Source of the DNA: Amaricoccus macauensis
GTDB taxonomy: Bacteria > Pseudomonadota > Alphaproteobacteria > Rhodobacterales > Rhodobacteraceae
Assembly: GCF_014201905.1 (NCBI RefSeq)
Contig: NZ_JACHFM010000002.1
Coordinates: 1,276,840 to 1,340,839, forward strand
Direction: 5' to 3'
DNA: 64,000 nt
Within the stretch, counting starts at the first letter, position 1, and each line of letters starts with the position of its first letter. The notes below the pieces were generated by a model. It worked only from the letters and a program-made list of their open reading frames with translations. It was not told the origin of the DNA and ran no database searches. Positions 63,908 through 64,000 of this stretch are shown in pieces. Position numbers and translations under genes: made by a program.

Positions 63908-64000
63908 TCAGGTCCGGTTCATGCGGTTGTCGATGAGTTCATCGACGACGCCGGGATCAGCGAGGGTTGAGGTGTCGCCGAGGGCGCCGTAGTCGTTCTC
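63908..64000 (-). CDS. acs: Acetyl-CoA synthetase, C-terminal end
   Basis: The last 30 codons of a gene entering from the right edge. They read [19 protein letters not shown] and end NRMNRT, the characteristic C terminus of AMP-forming acetyl-CoA synthetase, which activates acetate. The gene lies upstream of yjcH-actP on the same strand, as in many proteobacteria. Confidence 0.9.
   Translation of the reverse strand, partial: ENDYGALGDTSTLADPGVVDELIDNRMNRT

Noticed and set aside
1..64000. CRISPR arrays, rRNA genes, insertion sequences with intact transposase, prophage
   Set aside because: No regularly spaced repeats, rRNA sequence, transposase motif or phage structural gene was seen.

Overview
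The window is high-GC DNA from an alphaproteobacterium, most likely of the Rhodobacteraceae/Paracoccaceae type. The main reasons are a soxT-R-S / soxV-W-X-Y-Z-A-B-C-D thiosulfate-oxidation cluster in the order known from that group, HWE-family histidine kinases, a gbcAB-type betaine demethylation pair, and an acs/yjcH/actP acetate cluster with a CrbS-like transporter-kinase. All assignments come from reading translations and motifs; no database search was run.

Layout. 1-3463: the end of a periplasmic adaptor gene and a heavy-metal-type RND pump. 3604-13110: sox genes, with soxT, soxR and soxS leftward and soxV to soxD rightward from a divergent, AT-rich control region; soxE, F, G and H are absent. 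13509-32249: a tightly packed rightward array of 15 genes, many overlapping by 4 bases. It encodes two VWA proteins, a membrane-anchored trypsin-like protease, SrfA-, SrfB- and SrfC-like proteins, a bitopic Pro/Glu-rich protein, an ABC ATPase with its FtsX/MacB-type permease, a periplasmic SUMF1-domain protein and a tail of small secreted proteins and lipoproteins. 32391-34881: two related unknown genes (one broken by a stop codon) flanking a PPP-type phosphatase. 34882-36448: gene-poor DNA with remnants of an integrase and an AlpA-like regulator. 36449-43021: an HWE kinase (frameshifted), a CheB, a CheB-CheR-PAS-HWE fusion and a receiver protein. 43173-43789: an hsdM remnant beside tRNA-Ser(TGA). 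43917-49859: housekeeping genes (D-Ala-D-Ala carboxypeptidase, tmk, holB, tatD, an MBL hydrolase, an AEC transporter). 49882-54759: an AGCS symporter, gbcAB-like genes and a BKACE-family enzyme. 54863-64000: the acetate cluster, all leftward, ending in the 3' end of acs.

The most interesting part is 13.5-32.2 kb. It combines a SrfA-SrfB-SrfC core (an actin-fold ATPase and a P-loop GTPase-like protein) with a set that matches, domain for domain, the periplasmic control branch of type VI secretion: a PpkA-like SH3+VWA region without kinase, TagT-like ATPase, TagS-like permease, TagR-like SUMF1 protein and outer-membrane lipoproteins. No type VI structural gene is present in this window. I infer an envelope-spanning, nucleotide-driven machine of unknown output. 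Remnants of mobile DNA (integrase, AlpA, hsdM, next to a tRNA) lie to its right.
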